A DNA stretch of 54,638 bases from Nostoc favosum CHAB5714 (GTDB lineage Bacteria > Cyanobacteriota > Cyanobacteriia > Cyanobacteriales > Nostocaceae). The stretch is from assembly GCF_020829495.1 (NCBI RefSeq), contig NZ_JAIVFQ010000049.1, forward strand, positions 1-54,638, read 5' to 3'. Shown here piece by piece: positions 8,759 through 17,762 of this stretch (its first letter is position 1; the number at the start of each line of letters is the position of its first letter). Made by a program: the position numbers and the translations under genes. The notes under the pieces were generated by a model. That model was not told where the DNA came from and did not search any database. It worked only from the letters and a program-made list of their open reading frames with translations.

Positions 8759-9940
8759 ATGTCCGATTCCCAAACTGTTAGTGCTGCTGTTGCCAAACTC
8801 TACAATACCTACCCCTTTCCGCCAGAAGCTTTGTTGGATGAACCACCTCCAGGTTACAACTGGCGCTGGAATTGGCTAGCTGCTCATAACTTCTGCACCG
8901 GTCAAAAACCCCAAAGGCAAGATATTCGGATTTTAGATGCAGGTTGCGGTACTGGTGTGAGTACAGAGTACTTGGTTCACCTCAATCCTCAAGCTTCTGT
9001 TGTGGGAATTGACCTCAGTACTGGCGCTTTAGCTGTAGCAAAAGAGCGTTGTCAGCGTTCAGGGGCTACCCGCGTTGAATTTCATCACCTCAGCTTGTTT
9101 GATGTGGAACAGTTACCGGGTGAGTTTGATTTAATTAACTGTGTTGGTGTTTTGCATCATACCTCCGATCCAATTCGTGGTATTCAAGCTTTGACCAAGA
9201 AGTTAGCCCCAGGCGGCTTAATGCACATTTTTGTCTATGGGGAGTTGGGACGCTGGGAAATTCAACTCATGCAAAAAGCGATCGCACTTCTCCAAGGTGA
9301 CAAAAAAGGCGACTACCGCGATGGCGTCCATGTCGGACGACAAATATTCGCTTCTCTACCAGAAAATAACCGAATTGTCAAATACGATAAACAACGTTGG
9401 TCATTAGAAAACCACAAGGATGAAAACTTTGCGGATATGTACGTTCATCCCCAGGAAATTGACTACAACATAGAGACGCTGTTTGAATTAATAGATGCTT
9501 CGGGATTGGAGTTTATTGGTTTCTCGAATCCGAGTTTCTGGGATTTGGAGAGACTTTTAGGCAAAGCACCAGAGTTAGTAGAACGGGCAAAAGAATTGAG
9601 CGATCGCCAGCTTTACCGCCTGATAGAATTACTAGATCCAGAAGTAACTCATTACGAGTTTTTCCTCGGTCGTCCTCCCCTTATCAAAGCTGATTGGTCA
9701 GACGATAACGCCCTATTGGCAGCGATTCCCGAACTTAATCCTTGTATTGAAGGATTTCCCAGTCAATGTTTCTTTAATTACGATTACCAGATTGTTAATT
9801 TATCTGTACCAGAGTTTGAGTTTATGCAAAAGTGTGATGCAAATTCAACAGTTGCGGAGATTTTGGCAGGTGGGCAACTGGGATTAGATGGGGTAAGAAC
9901 GCTTCTTCAGCAGCAGCTAATTTTATTGACACCTGCTTAA
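8759..9940 (+). CDS. Class I SAM-dependent methyltransferase
   Basis: A 393-residue protein with a Rossmann methyltransferase domain. Motif I is ILDAGCGTG (residues 58-66), the acidic end of beta 2 is VVGIDLS (about 82-88), and INCVGVLHHTSDP is the motif IV region. The N-terminal VAKLYNTYPFPPEALL and the roughly 200-residue C-terminal extension are typical of a cyanobacterial family of unknown substrate. It stands alone; the 245-bp upstream gap contains short inverted repeats (GTTACGGCT / AGCCGTAAC). Its 3' end (9899-9934) has a degraded echo at 10162-10196. Confidence 0.85.
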   Translation: MSDSQTVSAAVAKLYNTYPFPPEALLDEPPPGYNWRWNWLAAHNFCTGQKPQRQDIRILDAGCGTGVSTEYLVHLNPQASVVGIDLSTGALAVAKERCQRSGATRVEFHHLSLFDVEQLPGEFDLINCVGVLHHTSDPIRGIQALTKKLAPGGLMHIFVYGELGRWEIQLMQKAIALLQGDKKGDYRDGVHVGRQIFASLPENNRIVKYDKQRWSLENHKDENFADMYVHPQEIDYNIETLFELIDASGLEFIGFSNPSFWDLERLLGKAPELVERAKELSDRQLYRLIELLDPEVTHYEFFLGRPPLIKADWSDDNALLAAIPELNPCIEGFPSQCFFNYDYQIVNLSVPEFEFMQKCDANSTVAEILAGGQLGLDGVRTLLQQQLILLTPA

Positions 9941-10430
9941 TTACACTGGATTTCGATACTGGGTTAATATTCGTCAATTTATACTCGTAGTGATGAGCGA
10001 TCGCCCATCACCACTTTTAGCAAATTAATGTAAATTAAGAAAGTGCCTAAGAAACTAGGGTATTGTACATCCCAAAAGTTGGAGCTTTCTGGAATTCAGC
10101 AGTGGTGCGATCTTTAATGACTTGCCGCTACTTTACGATTTCTGATTTGCGGTACGTTCATACGCTCCTCAAGCACCAGTTGATTCTATTGACACCAACT
10201 TACTTCAAACTTTGGAGGATAATTATTCACTCAAAAAAACTGGAATTGGAAGAAATTTTGAATTTTTAGGCAGTATTTATTGATTATTCGCCTACACACT
10301 CCCTCACATGATCAGCCGCTCTCTCGCTTCTGTGAGCGCGATTTTACTGACTGCCTGATGTTGACAAGAAGTTAATTGTTTTTTCCTAAAGTATTGTTAC
10401 CGGATCGTGATATGATTCAGCTGACTGAAT
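9941..10430. other. Spacer before the atp operon with a methyltransferase-tail echo
   Basis: No intact gene. At 10162-10196 about 36 bases resemble the 3' end of the preceding methyltransferase gene (ACGCT..CT....GCA.CAG.T.ATT.TATTGACACC). In frame this reads VHTLLKHQLILLTP against VRTLLQQQLILLTP. It looks like the remains of a tandem copy. The rest presumably holds the atp promoter, which I cannot place. Confidence 0.5.
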
Positions 10431-10910
10431 GTGCAGTCATCATATTTAACTGTACTGGTTTCAAGTCCCGTGAGCTTGTCAGACGAATCAATTGCGCCCA
10501 CTCCGACAACGCAACAAGATGCTAAAACTGGTTCTGGAGACACAGAATCAGGTAACTCCATGCAAGAGTTCCATGAACTCTTCCAGCGATTGTTGGTAAT
10601 CACGCTTGTCTTGACGGGGGTTATTTTTATCTCTGTGTGGATTTTTTATTCCTTAAACATTGCCCTAAATTATTTAATTGGGGCGTGTACAGGTGTGGTT
10701 TACTTAAAAATGTTGGCTAGAGACGTTGAGCAGCTCGGTAGTCAGAAAACCAGTCTGAGCAAAACTCGTTTTGCTCTCTTTATTGGAGTAATGATCGTGG
10801 CAACTCAATGGCGTGAGCTACAGATTCTGCCCATTTTTTTGGGATTTCTAACTTACAAAGCCACGCTCCTCGTCTATATGGTGCAAATTGCGTTCATTCC
10901 TGATTCTTAA
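10431..10910 (+). CDS. atpI: ATP synthase protein I
   Basis: First gene of the atp operon: up to 159 residues with four hydrophobic segments (about residues 55-75, 77-95, 117-133 and 136-155). AtpI helps assemble the c-ring and is not in the final enzyme. The start is uncertain: GTG at 10431, or a second GTG at 10470 giving VSLSDESIAPTP; neither has a strong ribosome binding site. It is followed 60 bp later by atpB. Assignment rests on position plus membrane pattern and length. Confidence 0.85.
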   Translation: MQSSYLTVLVSSPVSLSDESIAPTPTTQQDAKTGSGDTESGNSMQEFHELFQRLLVITLVLTGVIFISVWIFYSLNIALNYLIGACTGVVYLKMLARDVEQLGSQKTSLSKTRFALFIGVMIVATQWRELQILPIFLGFLTYKATLLVYMVQIAFIPDS

Positions 10911-10970
10911 AAAGTTAGGCTCACAAAGATAGTAATCCCATCCTCGCTCGTTGGGGAAAATGCTTGAAGA

Positions 10971-11732
10971 ATGCAAATGCTTAGTGTCTTAAACGCCTTT
11001 AATTCTTTTCCCCTCGCCGCATTAGAAGTAGGACATCATTTCTATTGGCAGTTGGGCAATCTTAAAATTCATGGGCAAGTTTTTCTCACCTCATGGTTTG
11101 TGATTAGTATTCTAGTAGTGGCTTCAATAGCTGCTACTCGCAACGCACAAAGAATTCCCAAGGGCATCCAGAATTTGATGGAATATGCCTTAGAATTTAT
11201 TCGTGATTTGGCAAAAAACCAACTTGGTGAGAAAGAGTACCGCCCTTGGGTGCCATTTATTGGCACACTGTTCTTGTTTATTTTCGTATCGAACTGGTCA
11301 GGCGCACTAATTCCCTGGAAGCTCATCAGGCTACCTTCGGGCGAATTGGCAGCTCCCACCAATGACATCAATACGACTGTTGCATTGGCATTGCTGACCT
11401 CCTTAGCGTACTTTTACGCAGGTTTTAGCAAACGGGGTTTAGGCTACTTTAAGAAATATATAGAGCCAACACCTGTTTTATTGCCGATCGCAATCCTAGA
11501 AGATTTCACCAAGCCCCTCTCCCTAAGCTTCCGGCTATTTGGTAATATTTTGGCGGATGAATTGGTAGTAGCGGTGCTGGTGCTGCTAGTTCCTCTATTT
11601 GTACCTCTGCCTGTGATGGCCTTGGGTTTATTTACCAGTGCCATTCAAGCCCTGGTTTTTGCCACCTTAGCCGGAGCATACATTCATGAGGCAATGGAGG
11701 GGCATGGCGGAGATGAACATGAGGAGCATTAA
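10971..11732 (+). CDS. atpB: F0 ATP synthase subunit a
   Basis: A 253-residue integral membrane protein of thylakoid F0. Arg188 in SLSFRLFGN is the essential arginine that works against the c-ring carboxylate, and [13 protein letters not shown] is the conserved last helix. It provides the proton half-channels. The start is the ATG at 10971 (a second ATG lies at 10977). It is full length for cyanobacteria. It lies between atpI and atpE; some naming schemes call it atpH or atpI. Confidence 0.97.
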
Positions 11733-11881
11733 ACTTCTCAGTTGATAGCACAGTTCCAAGAGCATATTCGCTCAAAACATCGCAAAGCGCGATCAAAGAA
11801 CTCATGTGCAGCGTGAAAACCACGTTTCTAATTGTTAACGTAATGTCTGTTAGTTTTGTAATCAAAGCAAGGAAAATCAAC

Positions 11882-12127
11882 ATGGATCCATTAGTTCAGG
11901 CTGCTTCAGTTCTCGCTGCTGCTTTAGCGATTGGTTTAGCTGCAATTGGCCCTGGTATTGGTCAAGGAAATGCTGCTGGACAAGCAGTAGAAGGTATTGC
12001 TCGTCAACCTGAAGCAGAAGGTAAAATTCGCGGTACTCTGCTATTAACCTTGGCATTCATGGAATCCTTGACTATTTATGGTCTAGTAATTGCCCTGGTA
12101 TTGCTGTTTGCTAATCCTTTCGGCTAA
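11882..12127 (+). CDS. atpE: F0 ATP synthase subunit c
   Basis: An 81-residue, two-helix proteolipid starting [20 protein letters not shown]. Glu61 in [10 protein letters not shown] carries the translocated proton, and [11 protein letters not shown] is the polar loop contacting gamma/epsilon. An open frame extends upstream to 11804, but the ATG at 11882 gives exactly the conserved N-terminus and has AAGGAAAA upstream. The 149-bp gap from atpB and the 322-bp gap to atpG contain no genes. Confidence 0.98.
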
Positions 12128-12449
12128 TATCTGAAAATTTTTGTGAGTGTGGAGACGTGAATCATCACGCCTCTACAATCAAACAAAATATTTGGGGAAT
12201 TTAGTCGTTCTGATGTAATTGATTATCAATTTTAGATTTTGGGTCGCACCTTTGGTGCGCTTCCAGCGCAACTTGGATTATCAAGAGTTTTCGGTACATG
12301 CCTCTGAGCGATGCCTGCTCTAAAATCCCAAATTGCCAATCTAAAATCCAAAATTACTTGACCCTTGTTGGCTATGGGTCTCTAAAATATGAAAGGTTGG
12401 ATGACGTTGCTAGCCATGAAAACTGCTACTCCAGCCAAAGAGGAGAGAA
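12128..12449. other. atpE-atpG spacer, no gene
   Basis: Contains a short hairpin-prone stretch around 12240-12262 (GGTCGCACC / GGTGCGC). I see no ORF with coding character. The GAGGAGAG just before 12450 is the atpG ribosome binding site. Confidence 0.5.
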
Positions 12450-12881
12450 ATGTTTGATTTCGATGCTACCTTGCCCTTCATGGCATTGCAATTCCTGCTA
12501 TTAGCAGCTTTGTTGAATGCAATTTTTTATAAGCCACTGACCAAGGTACTAGACGATCGCGATAATTATATCCGAACGAATACCCTTGAGGCGCGGGAGA
12601 GCTTGGCTAAAGCCGAGCGCTTGGCTACCGAATATGAGCAACAACTCGCAGACGCTCGCAGACAATCGCAAGCTACCGTAGAAGCAGCTCAACTTGAAGC
12701 TAAGAAAATTACTGCCGAAAAAATTGCTGAAGCCCAAAAGGAAGCTCAGTCTCAACGAGAACAAGCTTCTGTTGAAATAGAACAACAAAAGCAAGAAGCT
12801 TTTCGCACCTTAGAGCAACAAGTTGATGCTCTAAGCAGGCAGATTCTAGAAAAACTATTGGGGCCAACTCCAGTTAGATAA
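12450..12881 (+). CDS. atpG: F0 ATP synthase subunit b' (peripheral stalk)
   Basis: A 143-residue protein: one N-terminal membrane helix (FMALQFLLLAALLNAIFYKPL, roughly residues 9-29) then a long charged coiled coil rich in A, E, K, Q and R. This is the divergent second b-type subunit found in photosynthetic organisms, which pairs with b to form the stator stalk. Strong GAGGAGAG ribosome binding site. Position between atpE and atpF fixes the identity. The symbol follows cyanobacterial use; others call it atpF2. Confidence 0.94.
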   Translation: MFDFDATLPFMALQFLLLAALLNAIFYKPLTKVLDDRDNYIRTNTLEARESLAKAERLATEYEQQLADARRQSQATVEAAQLEAKKITAEKIAEAQKEAQSQREQASVEIEQQKQEAFRTLEQQVDALSRQILEKLLGPTPVR

Positions 12882-13074
12882 GCTAACTAGACTGGTTCTG
12901 TGAAAGCATACGCGCAACTGGGCCCTAGTCCAGAGCGCAAAATTTAAGTGTCAAATAAAGGCACTTTTTCCCTTCGGGGGAAAGATACTTAATTTCCTTA
13001 CGGGGAAAAGATACTTAAATTTCCTTCCCTTGGGAAAAATACAACGTATTAGCAAGCGAGCAGCGCACTTGTAA

Positions 13075-13647
13075 ATGGGTATCATGGGGACATTCTTATT
13101 ACTTGCCGCAGAAGCGAACGCTGTTCACTCTGAATTGGCAGAAGGCGCAGGAGAAGGTGGTTTCGGTCTAAACCTAGACATTTTTGAAACCAATCTGATC
13201 AATCTAACGATTCTGGTTGGCATATTATTCTACTTCGGACGTAAAGTTTTAAGCAATATCCTGAACGAGCGACAATCCAATATTGCCACCGCAATTCAGG
13301 AAGCAGAAGGGCGCTTAAAAGAGGCTTCAACTGCGCTTTCCCAAGCGCAAGAGCAGTTGAAGCAATCTCAGGCAGAGGCAGAACGCATCCGCCAATCTGC
13401 CCAAGAAAATGCCCAAAAGGCGAAAGAAGCCTTGTTGGCGAAGGCAGTGCAAGACGTAGAACGCTTGAAACAAACAGCAGCAGCAGATTTAAACACCGAA
13501 ACAGAGCGAGCGATCGCTCAACTACGGCAACGAGTTGCTACACTAGCATTGCAAAAAGTCGAATCGCAACTCAAAGGCGGGATTGCCGACGATGCTCAAC
13601 AAAGTTTAATTGACCGCAGCATCGCACAACTGGGAGGCAATGTATGA
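13075..13647 (+). CDS. atpF: F0 ATP synthase subunit b
   Basis: A 190-residue protein. A short hydrophobic leader-like start (MGIMGTFLLLAAEA) is followed by a membrane helix near residues 40-58 (NLTILVGILFYFGRKVL) and a long coiled coil with EAEGRLKEAST. It forms the stator stalk with b'. The start may be the ATG at 13075 or 13084. Its stop overlaps the atpH start by four bases (ATGA), so the two are translationally coupled. The 193-bp spacer before it has three degenerate short GGGAAA/TTTCCC repeats at about 12965-13040. Confidence 0.95.
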   Translation: MGIMGTFLLLAAEANAVHSELAEGAGEGGFGLNLDIFETNLINLTILVGILFYFGRKVLSNILNERQSNIATAIQEAEGRLKEASTALSQAQEQLKQSQAEAERIRQSAQENAQKAKEALLAKAVQDVERLKQTAAADLNTETERAIAQLRQRVATLALQKVESQLKGGIADDAQQSLIDRSIAQLGGNV

Positions 13648-14198
13648 CAAGTCAGGTAGCGGCAGCCGAAGTAGCCCAACCTTACGCACAGGCACTTTTG
13701 TCAATAGCGCAATCGAAAAATTTGACAGAAGAGTTCGGGGAAGATGCGCGTACTTTCCTGGGACTGCTTAGAGGAGACAAACAGCTACACAATTTCTTCA
13801 GCAACCCGTTTATTCAGGCTGAGAACAAAAAAGCTCTCATCAAACAAATACTCGGTGAAGGCTCTAACCCCTACTTACGTAACTTTTTGTTGATATTAGT
13901 AGACAAACGCCGCATTGCATTCTTGGAATCGATTTTTCAACAATATCTGGCGCTGTTGCGGCAGCTGAATCAAACCGTATTAGCGGAAGTAATTTCAGCC
14001 GTTCCCCTCACAGAAGCTCAACAGCAGGCAATCATCCAAAAGGTCATTGCCATCAGTAATGCTCGCCAGGTAGAACTAGAAACCAAGGTAGACAGTGAGT
14101 TAATTGGTGGTGTGATCATTAAAGTAGGTTCGCAAGTAATTGATGCCAGTATCCGGGGTCAGTTGCGTCGCCTTTCATTGCGCTTAACTAATAGCTAG
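13644..14198 (+). CDS. atpH: F1 ATP synthase subunit delta
   Basis: A 184-residue OSCP/delta protein joining the peripheral stalk to the top of F1. An N-terminal six-helix domain (VAQPYAQALLSIAQ) is followed by the conserved C-terminal TKVDSELIGGVIIKVGSQVIDASIRGQL region. The ATG overlaps the atpF stop. Family length is normal. Confidence 0.96.
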   Translation: MTSQVAAAEVAQPYAQALLSIAQSKNLTEEFGEDARTFLGLLRGDKQLHNFFSNPFIQAENKKALIKQILGEGSNPYLRNFLLILVDKRRIAFLESIFQQYLALLRQLNQTVLAEVISAVPLTEAQQQAIIQKVIAISNARQVELETKVDSELIGGVIIKVGSQVIDASIRGQLRRLSLRLTNS

Positions 14199-14402
14199 AA
14201 AGTTAGGAGTTAGAGAGACGCGATTAATCGCGTCTGTACAGGAGGTGGAGAGACGCGATTAATCGCGTCTGTTAGGAGTTAAGTAAATAGTAATTTATTT
14301 TGACTTTTAACTTGTAATTTTTGCATTTTTAACTCATCACTCCTAACTCTTAACTCCTAACTGAACTAATTTTTCCGTCTCCAAAGCAAACAAGATAGAC
14401 AC
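14199..14402. repeat. Repeat cluster with two copies of a 20-bp palindrome
   Basis: The spacer between atpH and atpA carries the perfect palindrome AGACGCGATTAATCGCGTCT at 14216-14235 and again at 14251-14270, among TTAGGAGTTA-type heptamer/decamer repeats, including inverted ones (TAACTCCTAA). A third palindrome copy is at 15999-16018 before atpC. In the transcript each would be a 10-bp hairpin. Confidence 0.9.
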
Positions 14403-15923
14403 ATGAGCATATCAATTAGACCTGACGAAATTAGCAGCATTATCCAACAACAAATCGAGCAATACGATCAAGAGGTCAAAGTTGCTAACGTTGGTACTGT
14501 CCTACAAGTAGGTGACGGTATTGCCCGGATTTATGGTCTGGAAAAGGCTATGTCTGGGGAACTTTTGGAATTTGAAGATGGTACAATTGGCATCGCCCAA
14601 AACTTAGAAGAAGACAATGTGGGCGCGGTGCTAATGGGTGAAGGGCTGGAAATTCAAGAAGGTAGTTCTGTAACTGCTACTGGTAGAATTGCCCAAGTAC
14701 CCGTAGGAGAAGCCTTAATTGGACGAGTTGTAGACGCATTGGGTCGTCCCATTGATGGTAAGGGAGACATCAAGACTTCAGACAGCCGTTTGATTGAATC
14801 TCCAGCACCCGGTATCATTGCTCGTCGGTCAGTACACGAACCCATGCAAACGGGTATCACAGCTATTGACTCAATGATTCCCATCGGTCGTGGTCAACGG
14901 GAATTGATTATTGGCGATCGCCAAACCGGTAAAACTGCGATCGCAATCGACACAATCATCAACCAAAAAGAAGAAGATGTAATTTGTGTTTACGTTGCGA
15001 TCGGTCAAAAGGCTTCCACCGTTGCTAACGTGGTGCAGACATTGCAAGAAAAAGGCGCGATGGATTACACCATCGTTGTCGCAGCTAGTGCCAGTGAACC
15101 AGCAACACTACAATACCTAGCTCCTTACACAGGCGCAACTATTGCTGAGTACTTTATGTACAAAGGCAAAGCTACCCTGGTAATTTATGATGATCTCTCC
15201 AAGCAAGCCCAAGCTTATCGCCAAATGTCACTACTGCTGCGTCGTCCACCCGGACGCGAAGCTTACCCTGGAGATGTATTCTACATTCACTCCCGCTTGC
15301 TAGAAAGAGCCGCCAAGCTGAGTGATGAATTAGGTAAAGGCAGTATGACCGCCCTACCAATCATCGAAACCCAAGCTGGTGACGTTTCAGCATACATCCC
15401 CACCAACGTAATTTCCATTACCGATGGTCAGATATTCCTATCTTCTGACTTGTTCAACGCTGGTATCCGTCCGGCTGTAAACCCAGGTATTTCTGTATCC
15501 CGCGTGGGTTCTGCGGCTCAAACCAAGGCAATGAAAAAAGTTGCCGGTAAGATTAAATTGGAACTAGCCCAATTTGACGACCTGCAAGCCTTCGCTCAAT
15601 TTGCTTCTGACTTGGATAAAGCCACTCAAGACCAGTTGGCACGGGGTCAACGGTTACGCGAACTTCTCAAGCAGCCACAAAATTCGCCACTTTCAGTATA
15701 CGAGCAAGTAGCAATTTTGTATGCTGGTATCAATGGTTACTTAGATGACGTTCCTGTAGATAAAGTCACAACCTTTACTCAAGGTCTGCGGGAGTACTTA
15801 AAGACTGGTAAAACCCAGTATGCCGAAGGAGTAAGAGCCTCCAAAGCACTAGGTGATGCAGAAGAAGCTGCCTTGAAGGAAGCACTTACCGAATACAAAA
15901 AGACCTTCAAAGCAGCAGCGTAA
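14403..15923 (+). CDS. atpA: F1 ATP synthase subunit alpha
   Basis: A 506-residue F1 alpha subunit. Walker A GDRQTGKT is at residues 171-178, and the signature PAVNPGISVSRVGSAAQ occurs in the C-terminal half. It holds the non-catalytic nucleotide site next to beta. Length is typical. The beta and epsilon genes are not in this window; in cyanobacteria they form a separate operon. Confidence 0.98.
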   Translation: MSISIRPDEISSIIQQQIEQYDQEVKVANVGTVLQVGDGIARIYGLEKAMSGELLEFEDGTIGIAQNLEEDNVGAVLMGEGLEIQEGSSVTATGRIAQVPVGEALIGRVVDALGRPIDGKGDIKTSDSRLIESPAPGIIARRSVHEPMQTGITAIDSMIPIGRGQRELIIGDRQTGKTAIAIDTIINQKEEDVICVYVAIGQKASTVANVVQTLQEKGAMDYTIVVAASASEPATLQYLAPYTGATIAEYFMYKGKATLVIYDDLSKQAQAYRQMSLLLRRPPGREAYPGDVFYIHSRLLERAAKLSDELGKGSMTALPIIETQAGDVSAYIPTNVISITDGQIFLSSDLFNAGIRPAVNPGISVSRVGSAAQTKAMKKVAGKIKLELAQFDDLQAFAQFASDLDKATQDQLARGQRLRELLKQPQNSPLSVYEQVAILYAGINGYLDDVPVDKVTTFTQGLREYLKTGKTQYAEGVRASKALGDAEEAALKEALTEYKKTFKAAA

Positions 15924-16044
15924 TTAAAGTGAGGAGTGAAGAGTTAAGAGTTAAAAGTTAATGAAATACTCCTAGCTCTTAACTCCTAACTCCTGTACAG
16001 ACGCGATTAATCGCGTCTCTACTCCTAACTCCTAACTCAAGAAT
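15924..16044. repeat. Repeat spacer before atpC
   Basis: TTAAGAGTTA- and TAACTCCTAA-type short repeats in inverted arrangement, and the 20-bp palindrome AGACGCGATTAATCGCGTCT at 15999-16018. No gene. Confidence 0.85.
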
Positions 16045-16992
16045 ATGGCCAATCTAAAAGCAATACGCGATCGCATTCAGTCGGTCAAAAACACCAAAAA
16101 AATCACAGAAGCCATGCGCCTCGTAGCGGCAGCTAGAGTGCGCCGGGCGCAAGAACAAGTGCTAGCGACTCGCCCCTTTGCCGATCGCTTGGCACAAGTA
16201 TTGTATGGTTTGCAAAGCCGCCTGCGGTTTGAAGAAGCAAACCTGCCACTGCTGAGAAAAAGAGAAGTTAAGTCAGTCGGGCTATTGGTAATTTCAGGCG
16301 ATCGCGGTCTATGCGGCGGCTACAATAATAACGTTATCCGTCGTGCAGAAAACCGCGCCAAAGAAATCAAGGCAGAAGGTTTAAACTATCAATTTGTGTT
16401 AGTCGGACGCAAAGCTACGCAGTACTTTCAACGCCGAGATCAGCCTATTGATGCTACCTATAGCGGCTTAGAGCAAATTCCCACCGCAGCAGAAGCCAAT
16501 CAGATTGCCGACCAACTACTTTCCTTGTTCCTTTCGGAAGAAGTTGACCGCATCGAATTAATCTACACCAGATTCCTTTCCTTGGTTAGCTCCCGTCCTG
16601 TGATACAAACCTTACTGCCCCTCGATCCGCAAGGACTAGAAGCAGGCGATGACGAAATCTTCCGCTTGACAACCCGTGGTGGTAAATTTGAAGTCGAGCG
16701 GGAGAAAGTGACTAACCAAGTCCGCACGTTGGCTCCTGACATGATTTTCGAGCAAGATCCAGTGCAGATTCTCGATTCTTTGTTGCCCCTGTATCTGAGT
16801 AACCAGCTATTGCGAGCGCTGCAAGAATCGGCGGCTAGTGAACTAGCAGCCCGGATGACAGCCATGAGTAATGCTAGTGAAAATGCTGGTGAATTGATTA
16901 ACACCCTCACCCTGTCTTACAACAAAGCCCGACAAGCTGCAATTACCCAGGAACTCCTAGAAGTTGTTGGTGGTGCTGAAGCACTAACTTAG
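16045..16992 (+). CDS. atpC: F1 ATP synthase subunit gamma
   Basis: A 315-residue central rotor shaft. The N-terminal MANLKAIRDRIQSVKNTKKITEAM and the C-terminal NASENAGELINTLTLSYNKARQAAITQEL helices are the conserved coiled-coil ends. The region around residues 195-235 carries the photosynthetic-type insertion but lacks the regulatory cysteine pair of plant chloroplast gamma, as normal in cyanobacteria. Last gene of the operon; a strong terminator follows. Often called atpG elsewhere. Confidence 0.97.
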   Translation: MANLKAIRDRIQSVKNTKKITEAMRLVAAARVRRAQEQVLATRPFADRLAQVLYGLQSRLRFEEANLPLLRKREVKSVGLLVISGDRGLCGGYNNNVIRRAENRAKEIKAEGLNYQFVLVGRKATQYFQRRDQPIDATYSGLEQIPTAAEANQIADQLLSLFLSEEVDRIELIYTRFLSLVSSRPVIQTLLPLDPQGLEAGDDEIFRLTTRGGKFEVEREKVTNQVRTLAPDMIFEQDPVQILDSLLPLYLSNQLLRALQESAASELAARMTAMSNASENAGELINTLTLSYNKARQAAITQELLEVVGGAEALT

Positions 16993-17032
16993 GGTATAGC
17001 TAATTATTTATTTGTAGTGCGTTGTAATATAT

Positions 17033-17075
17033 AGCCAATTGCTAATTATTTTAAGATTAGCAATTGGCTATTTTT
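17033..17075 (+). terminator. Terminator of the atp operon
   Basis: A perfect 14-bp stem (AGCCAATTGCTAAT / ATTAGCAATTGGCT), 9-base loop, then A and TTTTT. It begins 40 bp after the atpC stop. Confidence 0.92.
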
Positions 17076-17082
17076 AGTATTT

Positions 17083-17253
17083 GAGACTTTGATAGATGAC
17101 ATTAACGGCATACGGGGGTTTGGACGCGACGAATTTATGATGTGTTTACGGGAAAACGGCTACAAAGACATCACCCTATGCGCCAACTATACTGATGGTC
17201 TAGAGCCAAGTTCCTATAAAGATACCATGTGTTTCTCAGTAGTACTGACATGA
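17083..17253 (+). pseudogene. C-terminal fragment, probably of a methyltransferase
   Basis: An open frame without its own start reads FGRDEFMMCLRENGYKDI and goes on to NYTDGLEPSSYKDTMCFSVV before TGA at 17251. The pattern (helix, GYKDI strand, C-terminal strand) resembles the C-terminus of SAM-dependent methyltransferases. The reading frame continues upstream into the atp terminator with no gene body, so this is a remnant. Family assignment is tentative. Confidence 0.45.
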
Positions 17254-17297
17254 ACCAAAAATTTTTTGCCCGATAACACATTTTCAAAACCGCGTAT

Positions 17298-17303
17298 TAT
17301 AAT
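17298..17303 (+). promoter_or_regulatory. -10 box of the ssrA promoter
   Basis: A perfect TATAAT 18 bases before the mature tmRNA 5' end. No convincing -35 at normal spacing. Transcription would start a few bases upstream of the RNase P-processed 5' end. Confidence 0.5.
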
Positions 17304-17320
17304 TAGATTATGAAGCGCAT

Positions 17321-17707
17321 GGGTCCGTCACGGTTTCGACAGGTTGGCGAACGCTGCTCTGTGATTCAGGTCGAGAGTGAGTCTCCTCTCGGAAATCAAA
17401 GGCTCGAAAAAAAAGTAAATGCGAATAACATCGTTAGATTTGCTCGTCGGGAAGCTCAAGTAGCTGCCTAAACACCTCTTACAGGTTCGAGCGTCTTTAG
17501 TTTGACTCCGTTAAGGACTGAAGACCAAACCCCAACGGATGCTCTAGTAAGCGTTCTCTGGTTGGCTTGCTAGCTAAGATTAAATCAGAGCATCCTACGT
17601 TCGGGATAATGAACGATTCCCGCCTTGAGGATCAGAAAGGCTAAACCTGTGAATGAGCGGGGGGTTAATACCCAATTTGGACAGCAGTTCGACTCTGCTC
17701 GGATCCA
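17321..17707 (+). ncRNA. ssrA: tmRNA (10Sa RNA)
   Basis: Transfer-messenger RNA, which rescues stalled ribosomes by acting as tRNA-Ala and as a short message. The 5' end GGGTCCG pairs with the 3' end CGGATCC to form the acceptor stem, and GGTTTCGAC / GTTCGACTC are the conserved flanks of the tRNA-like domain. The tag frame at about 17419-17472 reads (A)ANNIVRFARREAQVAA then TAA, ending in the AA degron typical of cyanobacterial tags. The CCA end is not encoded (ACTA follows). It is a one-piece tmRNA. Confidence 0.95.
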
Positions 17708-17725
17708 CTAAAAATAACTAACTAG

Positions 17726-17762
17726 TCCGCCAAACACTTTAATGTTTAGGTGGATTTTGTTT
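17726..17762 (+). terminator. ssrA terminator
   Basis: Imperfect stem TCCGCCAAACA / TGTTTAGGTGGA with a 6-base loop, followed by TTTTGTTTT, 19 bp after the tmRNA 3' end. Confidence 0.75.

Noticed and set aside
10063..10269. 68-residue ORF upstream of the atp operon
   Set aside because: No ribosome binding site; its only recognisable part is a degenerate echo of the upstream methyltransferase tail.
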